Part shown: positions 57,726-64,000 of the stretch, in pieces
Numbering within the stretch: the first letter of the stretch is position 1
How the letters are laid out: each line of letters starts with the position of its first letter
Assembly (NCBI GenBank): GCA_025094145.1
Contig: JALLLS010000002.1
Span: 744,001 to 808,000 of the forward strand
Direction: 5' to 3'
DNA: 64,000 bases
Source of the DNA: Spinellus fusiger
Lineage: Eukaryota > Mucoromycota > Mucoromycetes > Mucorales > Phycomycetaceae
Translations under genes and position numbers: made by a program
The notes under the pieces: model-generated
Databases searched by the model: none
Told to the model about the DNA's origin: nothing
What the model saw: only the letters and a program-made list of their open reading frames with translations

Positions 57726-60700
57726 CTCAAATAGACTAAAATTAAAGAACCACAATACTTGTATAATGCTTCATCAGTGTAACGGATCCAAGATCAGATC
57801 TACCAACTTTATTTGGAAGCCTATCACTCAAAATAAGGACTCGTTTTACTAAATATCGACCTTTTGATATGGAAATAACGCATCAAAAGCATAAAGATGC
57901 AGGTATTTTATATCACTATATCCTATATTTAATAAATAAGTATGCTTATTTCCTTTTTTATAACGTACTACAAGAGAATATAGCTCTGCTATGCTACTTA
58001 TGCTTTGTTCTGACTAATTAGTAAGGGTGCCATCTTACATGTTAAGACGGAGTTGAATAGAAAAAAATATTAAAAAATAGACGTAATACCTTAGCTCATT
58101 GAATGAGATCCAGGTACAATAGTTTATAGGAGAATTTTGGCATTTTAGTTTAACGAAAAACTATTGCTTCGCATGATTCTATAAGCATTGACCAAGATAT
58201 TAACTAGCTACACATGACCTTTTTTTTATGTGAGATATAAATATAACAAAGATATAGAAGATTTATAAAATGTAGGATTTAAATACTTCAGAATATCACT
58301 AAAATTATATATCAAACTATTGAGCCTTTGATACAATGTTATAGTAGTCAATCAGGATTCTTGAAGCAGAATATTTTTAAATAAAGAATAGTAGCTAAAT
58401 ATCTTTTTTATTATTTTTTTTTAAAAAAAAAAGTACTATTAATTGAACTACGAAGAATAAAAGATACCTTTTCTTTAGAATAATTCACTGGGCTGCTATG
58501 TTTAATACACGAAATGAAATACATTTCAATTTCAATCAAGTAGACACTTGATTGACAGGAGCATAAAATTCGGTGCTGGGATAAATATATTATATTCAAC
58601 TCAATCTATTACTTTGGGTGTAGGCCATTCTAAGTAAATGTAATACATTTCTTTAACATAGCTTAGCATCGAGTTGTTTAATAAATCTAACATATAACAT
58701 ACCCCATCCTTATATATGCTTAATCAATAAAGTATATAAAAACAGACATAATAATTATTAAAATAAAAAGCTATTACTAAATCAAACAATCGGAATTAAT
58801 GAAAAAAGGGTACTATATTCAAACTTATACCACAATATTAATTTCTCACTCAATAACATACAACTATTAACACAGTACTAGATATTCAATTTATTAAGAA
58901 TGTAACAGTTTGGCGTGTGTTTATAGAAAATCTACTAAAAGTGTCCATATTGTCGTCTTTAATGTTAGATATCAAAGGAAATCTGGTCAGTTAACGTATA
59001 GTTGAACTCTGCTGTTTATTCATTTAAAATATGTACTTCTTTTATACTATTTTAACATACTACTTCTACTTACTTATGATATAATGATTAAATCTTGAAG
59101 ACGTACTAATTCTTAGTCTACCTGACTTGACTGTTCACCTTTGTTATTTTGGTTGGCTTCTTCACTAAAAATGCCACTATACATAAAAAGAAAGTGATGT
59201 CACGACAATATTCTATTAAATAAATCTTATGGAAAATAAAAACAACACAAGTCAATTAACTAAATTATTATCTACATTAATTCTTTCTTGCCATAAAAGC
59301 ATAATTAGTAATCAAAAAGTAACCACAGAATAAGACAAGACATATAAAGTGATAAAGTGGAAGTTTATTAAATGAAAATCGCTGGAAATTAATATTATCA
59401 TACATCTTTACCACCAAATCGTACTAATACTAATATTATTAATGAGTTCAATGTTTAGATTTTCTCAATGCAAAGACTATTTTTTTTCAATAGCTATACA
59501 TCATTGAGTGTGTCAATGGTTTTCTAGGTACATTGGTTACATATATACTACAGACATCCAATAACTTTTTTGTTTTTTCATATCACTTGGCGAAAGTGGA
59601 GGTTAGAATATGGACTTGTCAACCTCATGGGAAAAGTCTCTAAATGTTAAGAAAAGTCTTTAAGCTTTTATTCCCAAGGCTGTGTATATGTGTAATACTT
59701 TTTATACAACTAATTAGATGAGTATATCTGACAAGATCTCAATTAAGTATGCCATTGGTCTACTAATAAATAAATGAAAAGATGAAAAGAATTACAAAAT
59801 TTTCAATGGAAGGTCAAAAGGAGTGACTACTAAGTTTATCATAATTATCCATTGAGAAACTCCAGCATCTAAAACTCAAATCTGTAACTGATGGAAGATT
59901 TTCTTAGTTCTAAAAGTCCTATATCAGTATATTTTCAATACAACTGTAACAAGTATTTCTATGTTAATTAGGCAGATTTATATAGAGTACCTTTTTCAGT
60001 TAATATTGTTTAACAAGAAAAAGACAAATTTATCATATTGACTCCATTGTACTGTTCAATATATTCGAAAGATTAGTGAAACAACATTGTATGTTTTTGT
60101 CTGTAAAAAAGTTATATGATGACTAACTGTAATACATATCTTTCTATTCTTAAAAAAAAAACAATAGGTTTTACTGGACTTCCTGTGTGTCCTTTTTTAA
60201 TCATACATTCAACTACTTTCTATTGTTGACCTTCCACAATAATACTCAATACAATGATTGTAACAGTGTAAGCCTGAGCCACTTTATCTGACCTATAGAT
60301 ATCTATTATTCTGTGATCCAGACAACAATTTAAAGACCGGATGCCCCAAAAAAATTACCCTTTATGTCTTGTGTGGGGTGTTGCTCTCGTGATTGATTGT
60401 CTTTAGACATGAGTTTTTCTTCTTGGAAGTCGTCTTGCTGAGCAAACTCCGAAGAAAGGTATTTATTTGCAGGGCCTATTTTTATTAATTTAATCTATCA
60501 ATTTTTTTTTATAAACTTCAAGACGCTATTCATTTTAGTGATACATCGAATAGTATTTATTTCATTTAATAGATTTCATTTAGTTATATCAACAATATTA
60601 AAATATTGGGAAATTTCTATGATGTTTAAGAAATTTATTACACCTTTAATTTACAATGATGCTCTGATTGGATACAAATAAATTTCTCCATTTAAACATA

Positions 60701-60802
60701 CAAATTAGGTACCCCATTTTCCTATTATAGAACTCAATCAATCTCCGTACTATATTGTAGCAGGCAATACAGAAAGTAAAGGCACAAATTTGTAAGGTAG
60801 CT
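57726..60802. other. AT-rich, repeat-derived DNA
   Basis: A block at 58990-59110 (TTAACGTATAGTTGAACTC, CTTCTTTTATACT) resembles 46095-46175 (TTAACGTACAATTAACTC, CTTCTTTTATACT). Another at 59480-59530 (ATTGAGTGTGTCAATGG) resembles 46040-46070. Possible inverted ends of a 440-bp element are ATGGAAGGTCAAAAGG at 59802 and the complement of GACCTTCCACAATAAT at 60220. No coding gene was found. Confidence 0.35.
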
Positions 60803-61729
60803 TCACTATTTTCATGAATTATTCACACAACCTCAGAAAAAAAAATGCACGTTTACTTTTACTTTCACACAGTTTATATTTTATAATTCATACAATTCCA
60901 TAAATATTCTTTTGTACAAACTGTGCGAAATTTATTAATGGGTATTTTTACTTAAACATGTTTCAGATTTCGAAGAGTATGGTGGAAGGTATACACGTCC
61001 ATAGTCGTGACTTACAATAAGTCTACTAATTCTTTTAATGAAAGTGTGCTTTATCATTTAAGAAAGCACACTTTTCTGTCATAAAGTTGTAGACCGTTGT
61101 TTTTATAACTTTGAGGTCTTTAAAATGTTCAGTGAGACTGTCTATTGCATGATCTAAAGTTGCAGAGGGGTGATCCAAAAAAAAAAAAACTTTTCAAAAA
61201 GATGTTTCTTATCTTTATTTAATAATGCTGGTCGGCCCATTTATTTTGGTGTCTCTACAGGCTTAATTCCAAGATCTCTGTCCATATTTTGCACTGTTTG
61301 TTTCTGATCTCTTTTAAGCCAGTCGTATATGGTTCGAATAGCAATACCCAATTATTTATCTGCTTTATATGTAGTCATACCTAGTTCATAAATTAGGTGA
61401 AAAAGGTGACCCTTAATATAATCACTGTGTTTATTGTAGTAAGATACAGGTGTTAAAGTATAGGTTGTATCTTTTTTGGTGGCCTTGGGGTCTGACTGAG
61501 GCTTCCAAGGTGGTTTTAAGTTCAACTAAGTACTATAGTTCATGATATTTTGAAGAAGAAAACATTCTTTATCTACATCCATCAAGATGGGCTCATTGCC
61601 CAATTCGTCGATAGCATTTTCCTTTCCATCTTCACGGTAAATTTTTAAGCTCACTGTTGAATAAATAATATTTCGAAAAGTGTGTGATTCTTTCCTGAGA
61701 TTGTGTGAATACTTTATGAAAATAGTGTA
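60803..61729 (-). mobile_element. Internally deleted IS630/Tc1-type transposon (about 927 bp)
   Basis: The inverted ends are CACTATTTTCATGAATTATT (left) and CACTATTTTCATAAAGTATT (complement of right), then CACACAAYCTCAG. Minus-strand pieces of a DD34E transposase follow in order: AIDELGNEPILMDVDKE (about 61620-61560), an HTH (LGIAIRTIYDWLKRDQKQT, about 61350-61290), MGRPALLN, DHPSATLDHAIDSLTEHF, KTTVYNFMTEKCAFLN, then DKAHFH. After a deletion, RVYLPPYSSK follows. The parts with the catalytic aspartates are missing. The order and motifs match the transposase at 51016-52335. It shares its deletion joint with 5269-5983. Confidence 0.75.
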
Positions 61730-62229
61730 TGCAGTTATCAGTATTGTAAAGGAGTGGCAAGCTTTATAATTTCTAAACCAACTCATTGAACAAAGTATTT
61801 ATTTATATATATATTCTTTTCACCATCAATTGGTAACTTCACCAAAAACAATGATCACTTTGAATGTTTCGATTAAGAGTAGAAAGACTGTAATGATATT
61901 TATCTCAAAAAGGGAAACCATGTTCATTACCGTAATTGAGAAGGTCGATTTGATTTCTTCTTTGGATCCAAGTTTGACCTCTTCCATCTCAAATAGAAAG
62001 TGAAATAGACAACATAGAACACAGTAACCATTCGATTACAATATACTTTCTAAAGGTTCGTTGCTGAACTCATCAATAGTTACAGCAATCAAGTCTCCAA
62101 TGGTTTCTCTTTTTTAGCACTCGCCAGAACACACCTGTAATACCACACCTGTTACCCTATAGCTATATCATATCCTTTACAAACATCCTGGAGCTAAATA
62201 CAAGAAGCAGATTTTCTCTATCCATTCTA

Positions 62230-62500
62230 AACTTGACAGGCTTTTACTTTTGGCTATTTAAAAGCAATAATTAGATAAGCCTTGATTTTCAAAACTAAAA
62301 CTACTTTACTTGGCTTTGCTTTGGCACATTCTTTAATTTTCCTCAGCCTCTGTTGATAATTGGTAGACCCAGTTAAATGATAATACTCTTTTGTTGTGTA
62401 CTGTATAATGTTATGGTTTGTTTTTTTCATTTCTACAGCAACAGTAAACATGACTTTTCTCTTTGGGTTGAAATACACGCCGTACTTCTTCCAATATAAA
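62230..62500 (-). pseudogene. Possible Fanzor-like middle fragment (RuvC-I neighbourhood)
   Basis: The minus-strand frame of 74 residues reads VMFTVAVEMKKTNHNIIQY, then TTKEYYHLTGSTNYQQRLR and KIKECAKAKPS. Fanzor/TnpB proteins after the RuvC-I aspartate have a short strand pattern (VFTAxxxxx) and then a KEYYHxSGSxxxxxRLxxIK segment in several fungal families as I remember them. The aspartate itself (DPG) is not visible upstream, since the frame begins inside YFNPKRKVMF where DPGRRxVF would be expected (N for D). Downstream (about 61960-62000) RWKRSNLDPKKKSNRPS may continue it. Identity is a hypothesis from motif similarity. Confidence 0.4.
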
Positions 62501-64000
62501 ATATCCTAACTCTATATCAGTGTTTTTTTTATCATAGTGGGATCCCCATCTTCTCTTCTTCTATTGAAATTAAATTCTATTGTTTTTTTCAAGAGCCAAG
62601 TCTTCAATGCCAATGAACAGGAACAATGAGCTTGATATATGTTTTATAAGAGACTTTATCTTGAAATCCAAAACTCTGTAAAACATTTTCAGATAGCCTG
62701 TGTATCCTCTTGGAAAACTTCATGTTAAAAACACCAATAAGCAATACTCAATGATACTCACATATTGTCAGTGTAAAGAAGAATTTGACAAAATGGTGAA
62801 GAACCTAGACAGGGAGTGCTATCTGACATTGTAAGAATAATAATTTATATGCTTCTCTTTATATCTTAACAATATGTTCAAGAGGCAAGGAAGGAAAGTT
62901 CCAAGAGATTTAGTTTTTATATATTTATATTTACTACTTTTCTGATCAGACTACAAAGAGATAGATATGCCTCATCAATAGCTGCCCTTATGTCATAAAT
63001 CAAATGATTCTTTTCAAGCCATTATAGCCATCCTTGATAAAAGAGTTGATAGTAGCATTTTTCTTGATAATCTTTTTAATATCTAAATTCTCCATGGACT
63101 ATACGTGTGTGAGATTCGTTGGATGAGAAAATGAATTGTTTGTTAGAAGAGTTTAAGTTTACCATGAATGTAGAGTGTATTCTCCATAATAGTGTTTATA
63201 TAAGAATCTTTCAATTGAACGTATACATCAACCAAGCATTGAGTAGTTATATTATCAGTCGTGTTTAAATAGATGATGATGGGGTATTAATCATTGAATG
63301 TGTCTCAAGTCTGCAACAACTTATGCGGAAGGCTGTTACTATTTGTTACACATTTGCCTATCATCATGTCAAATTAGATACTAAATGTTTTGGGTATAGA
63401 TACCATCTGGACTTCTTTGGCTTAAAGAACATAATGATTTACAAAACAATTGAGCCCTAAAAACAGTTTAATGAACATGTTGACAGGTAGTTATAATTCT
63501 TGATTTTAAGGAGTCTTTTTAACAGCTTTGGACAGATTGATTTAAAGGCATCTTTCTGGTAAATGTTTGGTATCCTCAACTCAGATTTTTTGTAAACACT
63601 TTCTAATATATATAATAGATCGTTATTTTATAAGAGAGAATAAGATGAACTATGGCCTATCTGTGATTATTCAGACAAGTAGAAAGTAACGAGACTGAAC
63701 AAAGATAATTTTTATTAAGTGAAGAGTGGTTCATTATTTATACTTTTTTGTGGGTGCTTATCCTTCAGTGGCATTCTACCTTTTGGTAGTTAATGATTAG
63801 TCCATGGCATAGCTTATTGATATATGCAACCGTATGGTTGGTGTAGATGATTTATCCTATGGTAGTTTACATAGGTGTAGCCTTATGGTTGGTTCATTGA
63901 ATAAGCACACCATTATAGAGCCATCTATTATGTCTTCACTTTTAATTGCCTTTGATAGGTCTTATTTAATCCACTAAGGATTTATAGATGAAGGCAGCTC
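62501..64000. other. AT-rich end of the window
   Basis: There are no supported genes. The last 200 bases have imperfect repeats of a TATGGTTGGT/CCTATGGTAG unit (63820-63890). They may belong to an element that continues beyond the window. Confidence 0.35.

Overview
The window is a piece of a filamentous, early-diverging fungal genome, most likely Mucoromycota (Mucorales). The reasons are the dense short introns, the AT-rich intergenic DNA, a Rhizopus/Rhizomucor-type class 3 lipase, a fungal GPI-anchored wall protein, and the mix of degraded non-LTR elements, Tc1/IS630-type transposons and Fanzor-like fragments. Most genes are split into many small exons, so the models here were made by hand from GT..AG sites, reading phase and conserved motifs. 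Exon coordinates are given inside each entry.

Layout. Positions 1-6000 are repeat-rich: a 5'-truncated LINE with a 13-bp target duplication, Tc1 remnants, an element carrying only a helix-turn-helix domain, several copies of one 3'-end repeat, and a short internally deleted DNA transposon. Positions 7489-42800 are the gene block: NAD kinase (+), a CAMK-like kinase with a KA1-like tail (-), a GPI-anchored wall protein (-), a multi-exon protein with probable OB folds (-), the ribosome-assembly factor RLP24 (-), a shugoshin-like protein (-), an AF10-like PZP (PHD-knuckle-PHD) protein (-), a RasGEF (-), the cap-binding subunit CBP20 (-), the MYST acetyltransferase Esa1 (-), succinate dehydrogenase subunit C (+) and a GTPBP1-type GTPase (-). 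Inside this block, 31-36 kb holds repeats, a Fanzor fragment and a Tc1-like element. From 43 kb to the end, transposable elements dominate; a secreted lipase gene (54678-56126) is the only clear host gene there.

The host genes form no obvious pathway cluster. Several concern chromatin and nuclear function (Esa1, the PZP protein, shugoshin, CBP20, RLP24). The most unusual observations are these. Two unrelated genes carry microexons that encode exactly their nucleotide-binding motif (18 nt for LGGDGT in NAD kinase, 12 nt for DAGK in the GTPase). Three near-perfect 340-364 bp palindromes, each bounded by TA, appear to hold the last codons of a DD34E-type transposase in or next to the loop. Two distant short transposons share one internal-deletion junction. 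The nonsense codons in the Tc1-like transposases are all explicable by C-to-T (or G-to-A) change. Several Fanzor (eukaryotic TnpB-like) fragments are scattered in the repeat regions.
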